From positions 15,990,223 to 16,054,222 of the forward strand of contig NC_080043.1 of assembly GCF_012489685.1 (NCBI RefSeq): a stretch of DNA of 64,000 nucleotides, given 5' to 3'. A model generated the notes under the pieces. The model worked only from the letters and a program-made list of their open reading frames with translations. It was not told where the DNA came from and searched no databases. Both the position numbers and the translations under genes were made by a program. The stretch comes from Lotus japonicus. Taxonomy: Eukaryota; Streptophyta; Magnoliopsida; Fabales; Fabaceae. Shown piece after piece: positions 1-11,406 of the stretch (position 1 is the first letter of the stretch; each line of letters begins with the position of its first letter).

Positions 1-88
1 CACATATATAAATAATTTGCATGCAAACAGCACTGCATAGATGAATACTTTTCACTTGACAATGTGATGGCAAGTACTTAAATTGAAG

Positions 89-3000
89 TTCTGAAAATAC
101 AGAGTGAAGTAGAACAGCTAAAAAGTAAGATTAAAGAGTTTGAAGAAAGGTGCTCAGAAATTGAAAAAGAGAATCAAGCAAGGCTGAAAGAGGCAGAAGA
201 AGCACATCTCAAAGCGACACAACTTCAGGAGACTATTGAAAGGTTGTGGAAATAATATTTAGCCACACAATATCTCTACCAACATAAACTGGAATTGACC
301 ATCTATACTTTACTACTCCAGATTAGAATCAAGTTTGTCAAACCTTGAGTCTGAGAACCAGGTTCTATGTCAGCAGGCATTAGTAGAATCAAATAATGAA
401 GAACTATCTGAAGAGATAAAAATGTAAGTACAATATGCTATTTGGATAATTTATTATTATTTTTCTTCTAAGTGATACTTAGTTGCCAGATGCCTGCATT
501 TGAATGTAGTAAATCAAAAACTTTATATGCATCAATGAGCTCCCTTGTTTTTGGATTAGATGTTTTGATATTGTTGAGATATGTTGATTAAATAAATAGG
601 GAATAAATATATTTAGTATATTTTATCTTTTATTAGGATAGATCTTTTCCTTATTTAGCTATCCCTAAACTCTTATATATATATATGTACTCAGCTTCAT
701 GAAATAATCAATCAGAATATTTCATTCAAGTTGGTACCAGAGCTTTCTGATTCAAGTCTCCCTCTGGTTTACTAGTTTAGTTTAGGGTTTCAGCCGTCGT
801 AGGCTAACCCTTATTTTTACCAGTTAGAATTCCGGAAGCAACCACCGGCCGCCACCACTGCTGTTGATTGCTGCTACCATAGTCCGCTGCTGCCACCACT
901 GTGTCGTGATCAGCCGCCACCGCCAGCCGCTGCCGCCGCCGCCGGTCGCCGCTGATAATTTTTTCTGGGTTTGCTTGTTTTTATTCCAGGATTCCTCTTC
1001 TGTGGTTCGTTTCTGTGTTTGAGGTCTCTTGTTTCTGTTTTTTGGCCTGTTCCAATCAGTGAGCCTTTCGTTTGAAGTGTGTTTGGATTTGTTTGGTTGC
1101 GGTTGTTTTCCCTGTCTCTGTTTGTTCTTTTTCTTCATGGAGGATTTGCTGAAGGATAAGTCTCCCAAGGGTGAGAAGAAGAGTCTCATCTCATTTGCTT
1201 TTTCTGGGACTCCTGTTATCACTTCTGAGAAGTTGAATGAGGCAAATTATCTAGATTGGTCCAATGCTGTTGAGATCTGGTTTTTGGGTCAAGGTTTGTC
1301 CGAGCACCTTACTAAAAAATGTGCTGATATTGATGCTTCTGAGAAGAAGGAATGGGAGAAGGCTGATTATCAACTTGTTTCTTTATTATACCAGGCAATT
1401 GAACCTAGACTGATTGTTCACTTTCGTCCCTACAAAACATGTTATGATGTGTGGAAAAAGGCACAGGACATCTATGCTAATGATATTCAGCGGTTGTATG
1501 ATTCAGTACGTAATTTGGCAAATCTCGAGATGACTGATCTTAATTTGCCGTCTTACCTGAATAAGGCACAATCTACCATTGTGGAGCTGAAGTCAATGCT
1601 GGTTAATGACGATTTGAAGAAGGTGCTGGAGAAACTTGACAATATGTTCATGGTGTTTGTTTTGCATGGTCTCCATAAGGATCTGGAATCTGTTCGAAAC
1701 CAGACCCTTACTAATCCCAATATTCCTACAGCGGAGGAGCTTATTAATCGTTTACTTCGTGTTCCTTCATCTGCCACTTCAACTAGACTTGAATCTCATA
1801 CAGCCTCTGACTCCTCTGCTCTCATATCAAATTCTTTTGAGTCAGGGGGTCGAGGTCGTGGTCGTAAAGGTGGTGGACGTGGAAGAGGAGGTAGAGGAAA
1901 TCTCCATTGTTCTTACTGTAAGAGGGATGGACACACACAAGATCGTTGTTACTCTCTAGTTGGGTTTCCAGACAAAACTGCTAATGTCGCACAGTCTTTG
2001 GAGTCCAAGGTTGAATCTGATGGTGCAAAGAACCACTCATTCTCAACTGATGAGTACAAGGAATATCTCCAGCTGAAGGGCGCTCAAAGATCATCTTCAT
2101 CAGCAACTGTTGCTCAAACCGGTAATTCTACGGTTTGTTACTCTCATTCTACACCTGTTGGATCCTGGGTTTTGGATTACGGTGCCTCAGATCATCTCAC
2201 TGGTAATCCTTCCTTTTTCTCTAACTTATCTTCACCCAAAACTACACACCATGTTACCCTTGCAAATGGCTCGAAAGTACAAGCCACCGGTGTTGGGCAG
2301 ACATCTCCTCTTCCTACACTACCTTTGAGTTCTGTTCTATTAGTTCCGGGATGTGCTTTTAATCTTATTTCTATAAGTAAATTAACCAAATCATTAGGTT
2401 GTGCCATAACTTTTACCTCTGATTCCTTCTTTATACAGGACCGGAGTACGGGACGGATGATTGGAGCAGGATCTGAATCACATGGTCTCTATTATCTACA
2501 ACAACCATCTTCTGCAATTTGTGCGGCTGCTGCTGAGTCTCCGAGTTTACTTCATCGTCGTCTGGGACATCCGAGTTTGGACAAATTAAAGAAGATGGTG
2601 CCTTACTTGTCGCAGTTAGAGTCTTTGGAATGCGAGTCATGTCAGCTTGGGAAGCATGTTAGGTCGTCTTTTCCTAGTAGCATCAATAAAAGGGCCCTAC
2701 ATCCATTTGATGTCATTCATTCTGATGTTTGGGGTCCAAGTCGTGTTTCTTCTATCTTAGGATACAGGTATTATGTCAGTTTTATTGATGATTTCTCCCG
2801 GTGTACTTGGATATTTTTAATGAAAGATAGATCTGAGTTGTTTAGTATCTTTCAAAAATTTTGTCATGAAATTGAAACTCAATTTGATAAGAAAATTCGT
2901 GTTCTGCGAAGTGATAATGCTAAAGAGTATTTTTCTGATTCCTTTAACTCTTTTATGAAGTCTCATGGCATTATACATCAGTCTAGTTGTCCACATACAC

Positions 3001-6000
3001 CCCAACAAAATGGGGTAGCTGAGAGAAAACATAGACATATTGTGGATACGGCTCGTACTTTATTGATGAATGCTAATGCACCTTTAAAGTTTTGGGGTGA
3101 AGCTGTTTTGACTGCAGGATATTTGATAAATCGGATGCCATCATTTGTTTTGGGTAATCAGATTCCTCATTCCATGTTGTATCCTAGGGAATCTTCATTT
3201 TGTGTTCTGCCTCGTGTCTTTGGTTGTACTTGCTTTGTTCATGATCTTTCACCAGGTCGTGATAAGATGTCTGCTCGAGCTGTCAAATGTGTCTTTTTAG
3301 GTTACTCTCGTGTTCAAAAAGGGTATAAGTGTTACTCTTCATCCACACATAAGTTCTACACTTCTGCAGATGTCACGTTCTTTGAAGATACACCTTACTT
3401 TGTTACAACTGGTCAACAATCTGATCTAGATATATTTCCTGTGGTTTTACCTGTTCCTCAAGTGTCTATGTCACCATCTTCGGTCGTTACTCCTCAAGCA
3501 GACACTTCCACTCCATCAGCGCCAGCTCCTGATATGTCTCGTTATCGCATTACTTATGAGCGTCGCCCACGACGTACAGTAACGGATGAGCCCCACGACT
3601 CAGTTTCTGCAGGACATGAGACATGTGATTTGGTTCCTCATCAAGCCTCCTCTCCTGCTTCGGATCCTGTTGACTTGCCCATTGCCCTCCGGAAAGGTAG
3701 TCATTCTACTCGTAATCCTTATCCTATTTATAATTTTCTCTCATATCATCGCTTGCCCCCTGCATACTACGCTTTTGTTTCTACCATATCTTCCATTACT
3801 GTACCTAAGACTATACAGGAGGCCCTATCTCACAAAGGTTTGCGTCAAGCGATGATTGACGAGATGACAGCTTTAGAGTCTAATAATACATGGGAGCTTG
3901 TTCCTCTTCCTGCAGGGAAATCTATTGTTGGGTGTCGTTGGGTCTTTAATGTTAAAGTAGGCCCTGATGGGCATATTGATCGATTGAAGGCTCGTCTTGT
4001 TGCCAAAGGGTACACTCAGGTTTATGGCTTGGATTATAGTGATACTTTTTCACCAGTTGCAAAGATGGCATATGTCCGTTTATTTTTTGCCATGGCTGCT
4101 ATGCGACATTGGCCCTTGTTTCAGCTGGATATTAAAAATGCTTTCTTACATGGTGATTTGGAAGAAGAGATCTATATAGAGCAACCACCGGAGTTTATTG
4201 CTCAGGGGGAGTCAGGACTAGTTTGTAAATTGCAAAAGTCTCTGTATGGTCTGAAACAATCACCCCGAGCTTGGTTTGGCCGTTTCAGCAATGTTATTCA
4301 GCAGTTTGGGTTAGTTCGTTGTGAAGCGGATCACTCAGTCTTCTTTAGGTGTTCATCCTCAAAGAGGTTCATTTATCTTGTTGTCTATGTGGATGATATT
4401 GTAATCACCGGTGATGACCAAGAGGGCATACAAGCTCTTAAGCAGCACCTGTTTCAGCATTTTCAGACTAAGGATCTTGGATCTTTGCATTACTTTCTTG
4501 GGATTGAGGTAGCTCAGTCAAAGTCTGGCATTGCTATTTGTCAAAGAAAGTATGCGCTTGATATTTTGGAAGAAACGGGCCTTCTTAACTGCAAGCCTGC
4601 GGATACTCCTATGGACCCTAATGTGAAGCTTCTGCCTAACCAGGGGGAGCCTTATTCTGATCCAGGAAGATATAGGAGGTTAGTAGGAAAGTTGAATTAT
4701 CTCACAATGACCAGACCTGATATATCATTCTCTATTAGTGTTGTTAGTCAGTTTTTAAACTCTCCTTGTAAGAGTCATTGGCAGGCTGTTATTCGGATAC
4801 TTCAATATATAAAAGGTTCGCCTGGAAAAGGTCTTGTTTATACTGATAGAGGTCATACTAGTATTACTGGATATTCAGATGCGGATTGGGCAGGTGATGC
4901 AGGTGATAGGAGATCCACCTCTAGTTATTGTGTTTTTATTGGTGGAAATCTCATCTCTTGGAAGAGTAAGAAACAAAGTGTTGTTGCTAGATGAAGCACC
5001 GAAGCTGAGTATCGTGCTATGGCTCATACTACGTGTGAGCTCTTGTGGTTGAAGCACTTACTTCAGGAGTTGAAGTTTTGTGCGATTACTCCTATGAACT
5101 TAGTATGTGACAATCAGTCAGCTTTACATCTTTCTTCTAATCCGGTTTTTCATGAACGAACAAAACATATAGAAGTTGATTGTCATTTTATTAGGGAGAA
5201 GATTCTTTGTGGTACTATCAAGACTTCTTCTGTTTGCTCTCAAGATCAGCTGGCTGATATTTTTACCAAGTCTTTACGAGGTCCCCGGATAAAATATATA
5301 TGTGACAAGCTGGATGCATACGATTTATATGCTCCAACTTGAGGGGGAGTGTTGAGATATGTAGATTAAATAAATAGGGAATAAATATATTTAGTATATT
5401 TTATCTTTTATTAGGATAGATCTTTTCCTTATTTAGCTATCCCTAAACTCTTGTATATATATATGTACTCAGCTTCATGAAATAATCAATCAGAATATTT
5501 CATTCAAGTGATATGATGTACAGAATTCGCTTTGCAAGATGGTGATACATAAATGAGGCGTCAAAATGAACCTGGTATAGGTCTAGTAATTGTTCATACT
5601 TGATAGGATAGGTTTTTAAAAGAAAATGAAAACAACAAAACAAAGGAGACCATGATAAATTGTTCTTTTTTCCTTTCATTTAAGAGTTCTGAATGTGCTG
5701 CATTTGTACAATATGTGTTACTTTCCTTTCCATAAATATTTTTGAAGATTAAAGTTTTCCAATTAAACATCACAGATAATTTCTCAATAACATAGGCCAT
5801 ATATGCTTTTATATCATATCACATTAAGTGGGCTTACACACCATTTTCTTGACAATAGATTTAGGAAGGAATTTTTAAAACATAAAAAAAATTACTGGCA
5901 TATACACGTCTCTAAATTAGTTCCAATTTAATGCCATCTCTAGCCTCAAGGATCAGATAGAAAATCTAGAATCAGAGAATGAAGTTCTAAGGAGCCAGGC

Positions 6001-8891
6001 AGCCGCTGTTGTCGAGCAGAAGGTTTATCCAGAAAAGATAGAAACAGGCCAGGAGGTTGCTGTTGTAGAACAGATACAACCAAGAGTTATTACAGATACC
6101 ATGACTTCACAAATAAAGGTATACTACTCTGAGCTTTCCCTAAGGATTATTCATTATGTGACAATTATCTTTTATGATGATCGATGCAGAACTTGGATAA
6201 CAGAAATCAAACAGAAGAAGAATGGCATGCCAGAAAGGTATTTCCAACTTGATAACATGTGTTTTTCAATAATTTCAAGGGTAAGTAATTGATCACAGTA
6301 ATTGAAATTGAAAAAATGATGTTTCCAGGAACTTAGAGCACCTGTGTCTTTGCTTACGAAACAAAGATCACTCACAGACAGACAGCAGGTATATATGATC
6401 TCATAACACAATTAAGTGAGGCAGAAATTCCACCCTAAAATTAAATGGTATCTTACAGTTTTTATATATCTATATCTTCTAAACAGGAAAGTTATGATGC
6501 ACTGCTCAAGTGTCTCATGGAAGATAAGAAATTTGAGAAAAACAGACCAGCAGTTTCTTGCATTGTTTATAAAGCACTTCTTCATTGGAGATCATTTGAA
6601 TCGGAGAAGACACATATATTTGATAAAATTATTCACGCTATCAAATCATCTATAGAGGTAGTATTTTCCAAGAGCTTTATACACCAACAATAGTTAAGGA
6701 ATTCTTGATAAAACATCAGTTTTTGAACCTAAATTATTGAAAGCAATTTATCATTTTATGTCCTGGCAGAGCCAAGAAGGAATCAATGACCTAGCATATT
6801 GGCTTTCAACAACTTCAACACTTCTGTTTTATCTACAATGTACCATCAAGGCCAGCAATACAACTAGGGCCGCTTCGCGTAATAGGAACTCCCCTGCCAG
6901 CCTATTTGGCAAAATGGCACAAGTATGATTTCGAAGCTGCAAAATTTCAGTTCATTAAATCAATGTTAAAAACATAACGATACTTGATGTACAATGTCAG
7001 GGCTTACGTTCATCTTCATTGGGCATGGGGATTTCAAGTGGCTACAGTGGAATGGTGGAAAAGCCAAATGAGCAATCTAAAGTGGAAGCCAAATACCCAG
7101 CAATTCTTTTTAAGCAACATTTAACTGCATATGTGGAGAAGATTTATGGAATGATCCGAGATAGTTTAAAGAAAGAGATTAGCCCATTCTTAAATTTGTG
7201 TATTCAGGTAATCATGTTGAAGAAAAACAGACAATACAAAGTACAACAGAAAATTGGACATTGGTTGATTAGATAAATCTTTTATCACCATTGACAGGCA
7301 CCAAGATCCTTAAGGACCAGATCAATAAGAGGGTCATCTAGAAACATCCATTCAAATATAGTTGCAAAACAACAGGCATTGCATATGCACTGGAAAAGCA
7401 TTGTGAACAAATTAGATCATACCTTGGATATATTGTCTGCTAACTATGTAAGCATGAATTACTCCCTTAATATTGCTTTGGCTGGGTTGTTCAGATCAGA
7501 TAAGAGATTTCTCAAATTTCTACATCTCATAACTTCAGGTCCCTCCCATGATAACAAGGAAGATATTTAGTCAGGTCTTCTCATTCATGAATGTTCAACT
7601 GTTTAATAGGTGAGCAGATTTTCCATTCAATTGCACTAAGTATATTGGAGTAGTGATTGTTGATTCAACTTAGTACAGATTCTCATAAAATTATGGTCTG
7701 TTAGTTTGTTGCTTCGCCGGGAGTGCTGTTCCTTTAGCAATGGAGAGTATTTGAAGGCAGGTTTGCATGAGTTGGAACTCTGGTGTCTAAAAGCAACAGA
7801 TCAGGTAGCTTTAGAAATTTGCCATAACCTAGACTAAACAGAACAGAAGTGCAAGACACCAATTATCTAAGTCCTTACTTTTGTGTTACTTCTTATTCAC
7901 TTTGCAGTTTACGGGGACATCTTGGGATGAACTCAAACACATACGCCAAGCTGTCAGCTTTCTGGTATACTTTCTTGAACAATGATTACAAAATAATGCA
8001 CACTTTCTTTCCCCTTTCCTCAATATTCGATTTTAAAATGCTTCATTTATGCAGGTTTTGCATCAAAAGACTCAAAAACCTTTGGAGGAGATCACAAAAG
8101 AACTCTGCCCGGTAATTTAATTAACTAACTCATAACCAAGACACAACAGTTAATACTTAGTATCTCAATAACAGTTTCTATCTTATACCTACTTGGATAA
8201 GTAGCTTTTCTCTAACTTATGGTTTTTTATCAAGAATGACTTTTTTTTTACTTTGAAACTATCTAAATCACATGCTTAAAATTCGAGTAAAAGAGGAGTG
8301 CCTCTAATACAATGTAACCTATAATCTCTTGTTTTATGTTCCCTATATCAGGTGTTAAGTATTCCACAAATATACCGTATTGGAACTATGTTCTGGGATG
8401 ACAAGTATGGAGCACAGGGACTATCTGCAGAGGTAAGTTCTTGTCTCCTCAAACATTTTCGGCTCAGCTGCATGTTTGTGCAATGCATTCTATCATAGCT
8501 TCATTCTACAGCACATTCAATTCTTTCTTAATCCCAAATATACTAAAACATCATTCATTTAATTTTTACAGGTAATTAGCAGAATGAGAGTGCTTATGAC
8601 AGAAGACTCCGAAAACATACCACCCAATAACTCGTTCCTTCTTGAAGTGGATTCCAGGTAATGAACTATTTAACATGCTTCTACATCTAAAAATCACTTC
8701 TTAGCCAATATAAACACATTTTGTTTATGTTTGTTGTATGAAAAAGCATACCGTTCTTAATGGAGGAGATGTTCCGGTCCATGAGTGACATTCGGTTATC
8801 TGATATGGATGTGGATCCGCCACCAATCCTGAGACAAAGGTCTGATTTCCAGTTCTTGTTGCAACAAATTGATAGTAGTGACTCTCAATGA
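89..8891 (+). CDS. Class XI myosin, C-terminal exons (coiled coil and DIL globular tail), 5' part outside window
   Basis: Actin-based motor; the tail seen here binds organelle and vesicle cargo. Exons read with GT-AG borders and matching phase: 89-242, 322-423, 5944-6118, 6190-6237, 6329-6388, 6487-6657, 6770-6922, 7001-7207, 7298-7447, 7539-7609, 7705-7804, 7908-7964, 8055-8111, 8352-8432, 8572-8657, 8747-8891 (TGA). The first three encode heptad-rich coiled coil (for example [10 protein letters not shown]). From 6487 on comes the dilute/DIL domain, with [41 protein letters not shown] and [15 protein letters not shown]. The C terminus [14 protein letters not shown] looks complete. The motor head and IQ motifs lie left of the window. 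The second intron carries a copia element in the same orientation, with both splice sites intact, so the gene may still be expressed. The start of the first exon is uncertain: an in-frame TAA lies at 79-81 and the acceptor at 87-88 has a poor pyrimidine tract. Family assignment is secure; the individual paralogue is not. Confidence 0.93.
572..731 (+). repeat. 5' LTR of the copia element
   Basis: 160 bp direct repeat paired with 5350-5509. A TATA-like run (TATATATATATATG) near its end is a likely promoter for the element. The tRNA primer site abuts its 3' edge. Confidence 0.9.
1137..5342 (+). pseudogene. copia gag-pol polyprotein, one internal stop
   Basis: Retroelement polyprotein for replication and integration, about 1401 codons from ATG 1137. 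The reading frame stays open upstream to 1029, but that is leader sequence. Order: gag (UBN2-type); zinc knuckle CX2CX4HX4C near residues 258-271; protease near 347; integrase with its HHCC region and D530, D593, E629; reverse transcriptase with YVDD near 1084-1087; RNase H. A single TGA at 4992-4994 (codon 1286) cuts off the end of RNase H, and the same frame then stays open to 5342. The protease motif reads LDYGASDH, with Tyr in place of the usual Ser/Thr after the catalytic Asp. The copy is probably non-autonomous, although its long frame shows little decay. Confidence 0.9.
5350..5509 (+). repeat. 3' LTR of the copia element
   Basis: 160 bp direct repeat of 572-731 with two substitutions. 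It directly follows the polypurine tract and is followed by the GATAT target duplication. Confidence 0.9.
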
Positions 8892-9190
8892 GGTAGCAAA
8901 TTCTGGTGCTGAGTGCTGACACAGTTTTGGTTTTTGATTTTGAATTCAATTAGTTTGGGTTTCGTGTGAAGCAAGTAATTGAGTGGTGAGATGGAGAATT
9001 GTAATTAGGTTATATAAAAACAAATACATTTTTTCATTTGCTATTGGAGAGATTTCAAATTTTTTTATTTTTCTTGTAAGGCTTCTTGTCAAGGAAGGCC
9101 ACCTTGAATTTTGACATTGTTGTATATTGTTGCTTTGAAAAGGAATGAAATGAAGAAAGTTTGATTTAGCTTGATTTCAGTTTCCGGGTT
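8892..9190 (+). other. Myosin XI 3' UTR and downstream flank
   Basis: T-rich, non-coding sequence directly after the myosin stop codon. A plausible polyadenylation region lies near 9140-9160 (GGAATGAAATGAAG). No ORF of note. The exact cleavage site cannot be seen. Confidence 0.5.
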
Positions 9191-9194
9191 TAAC

Positions 9195-9385
9195 GCTCAC
9201 ATTCAAATAGGTTGAGGGTTCGAATCCTCCTAAGGACAGTAAAATTTCAGTCGGTGGGCAATCATCCTCGGGAAAATTCATCTGCGCTCATACCCAGGAG
9301 TGAGCCTTTGCTGGCCTTCCTAGCATGCTAGTAGCGCCTTGCCCGATAGTTTGGAGGTGTTTTCTTTCCATTCTACCATTTTAAA
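9195..9385 (+). repeat. Probable tRNA-derived SINE remnant
   Basis: Contains a good polymerase III B box (GGGTTCGAATCCTCC, near 9216-9230) downstream of an A-box-like stretch. An unrelated body and a T/A-rich end follow. No target duplication was found, so this is a tentative SINE-like call rather than a tRNA gene. Confidence 0.4.
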
Positions 9386-10508
9386 AACACAAAAAAAAAA
9401 AAGATAAATATTAGGCGGGATGGATTTTGCACTTCCCATAAGTGCGCAGCGAGTTTTAGAAAAGTGGGATAGAATTATGATACCCAACCTTATCCCCATT
9501 GAGCTCGAAGGTAACTACGGATAAAACTAAACTTCATTTTTTTTTTATTTAATCTTGTTTTTATATTTTTTTTAAATAAATCATGGAGAAAACTCTTTTT
9601 GATTCAAATAATTTTTAAAAATATACATCAATAATATTAAAAGTAAGAACTAAGAATTAAATCATAATTTTAGGAAAATATATGAGTTTAATATTATTAT
9701 TATCATTCAAATTATTTAATTATAACATCATGGCAGGTTCAAAGTTGGAAACTAGTACCTCAAAACTCATTCTCATCCTCATCCCTGCCACTTCAAATTC
9801 AAGTTCGCATTCGGTTTTCCACCAAATCCAATCAAAATTGAGGTCAGGTAGGATTGTCTTGCCTAATCATAGTTGATAGGTTCATTTGTGTAGTAGTTAC
9901 GTTGCCAACCGGGTAAGACTATGTAAAATACATGCCAGTTTAAACGCGGGTTTATTTTATCTCCATCGGATAACATCATAAAGAATTCATTCAAAATGCA
10001 TCAAATATTGAATCTAGATGAAGAACAAGATAAGAAGGCACCAAGAACATATGTGGAAAGAAGGTTTTGAGGCATATTTGTCATTCTTAATCAGTATATA
10101 AGATCCATGAGAAGGAAGTTTAAAATCTGGATTAGGGTAATAACCCTTCTTTTACGTAAATGATAGAGGCAGAACTAGAAATGGTTGGAAAATTTTCAAT
10201 CAATACTGTGACCCGCATTGCAAAAAATATCAACCAGCATTCATAAACTTTGGACATATTTTCATAATTAAATGTTATAGGAAAATAAAACCCACAAAAA
10301 TCTGGTTTGTGGTTGTGTTGTACTTGTACCAACTTCATCAACTAAAAGCTTAAAGAAAACGAAAAGTGCATGATCTCAAGACTGGTTCTCTCCTTAGCTT
10401 ACAGTACACGACCTCTTGGTTAGAAAATCAGCTCTCTTAACTTGATGTTTATATGACATTGGCTTACTTCTTGCATGATTAAAGAGGTTCCACAAATATT
10501 GTCTCCTA
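9386..10508. other. Intergenic, no gene recognised
   Basis: AT-rich stretch between the 3' ends of the convergent myosin and MED25-like genes. Only short ORFs without recognisable domains. The 3' UTR of the MED25-like gene probably lies here; I could not place its last exon or poly(A) site. Confidence 0.4.
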
Positions 10509-10845
10509 TTAAATATGAGTCAAATTGAAAAAATTACTTAAAATTCTTACATGAAGGTTCAAAAGACAAACTAAATGAGAAATAATAATGTAAAAGAATA
10601 TTGATATTACACTCGCCCCAGGAAAAATTGATCCCAGAAAGAAGTTTTCCCTCTCCGTCGTGGACAAAATCAATGATGAATTTGAGAAATCAATTTTCGC
10701 ACACTGCACATGAAGATCCAATATAATAAATATTCTCATATAACCAAATTAAAAAAATGACAATGAATCATCCTTATCATTGCAAAACATATGTCCTTGG
10801 CAACATGGAAGTCTATTAAAACTACAACGAGTATGAAGAGAATAT

Positions 10846-11337
10846 TGTTAGGAAACTACGCAAAATTTCTCCATAATCAGATTCGTGGAATAGCGATTAA
10901 ATGCGGAATAATAGCACACACACAAATTGATAACGGAGTTCGGCCAATTATGCCTACGTCTCCGGGCTGCTGCAGACTTTTTATAGAAAGGAGAAATATA
11001 CACTGTGTTTACAAACACTCACACTCTCTCACAAACTCACAACCCAATTACACCCAAGAATATCTCTCACTAAGATTTTCTCACTCTGGGATTTTTCTCA
11101 CACTGCTGAAATGCTCTCAATGTTGGAATGAATATTTCCTTCAGCTTGCGTTGCTATTTATAGAAGCTGAAATGAAACCAATTTCTATGCATTTGTGTGT
11201 GTATGCATATTAGCATTTTCAACATTGCTGCACCGTCCATCTATCCCTCTGACAATGCATTAATTTCCTTCCATGAATTTCCAAGGCTAGTTTATAGAAT
11301 GGGTGGCAAGGCTATAGTGTAGAGTCTTTGGCCAACA
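10846..11337 (-). repeat. 3' LTR of the Tnt1-type element
   Basis: 492 bp repeat matching 15784-16260. It carries about 15 extra bases (near 11287-11301) missing from the other LTR. Confidence 0.9.
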
Positions 11338-11406
11338 ATCTCCCACTTGAAGACTGACTTCAGTCGGTCTTCACACCTCGATCGTGCAGCAGCCTTCTTT
11401 GGTTTG

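Larger units (their letters stand above)
567..5514 (+). mobile_element. Ty1/copia LTR retrotransposon, near complete, in a myosin intron
   Basis: The element runs 572-5509 (4938 bp) and is flanked by GATAT at 567-571 and 5510-5514. The LTRs are 572-731 and 5350-5509, both 160 bp, with two differences by eye, so insertion was recent. The primer-binding site complementary to initiator-Met tRNA (TGGTACCAGAGC) is at 732-743, directly after the left LTR. The polypurine tract GAGGGGGAG is at 5341-5349, directly before the right LTR. The LTRs begin TG but end GT rather than the usual CA. I set that border from the duplication and the PBS; it could be off by three bases. The element shares the host gene's orientation. 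Confidence 0.93.

Noticed and set aside
1029..1136. Upstream start of the copia polyprotein
   Set aside because: The Phe/Leu/Cys-rich leader translation is unlike gag N termini; ATG 1137 starts a normal gag.
820..1222. 132-codon minus-strand ORF
   Set aside because: Lies over the copia leader and gag start; low-complexity translation and no supporting signal.
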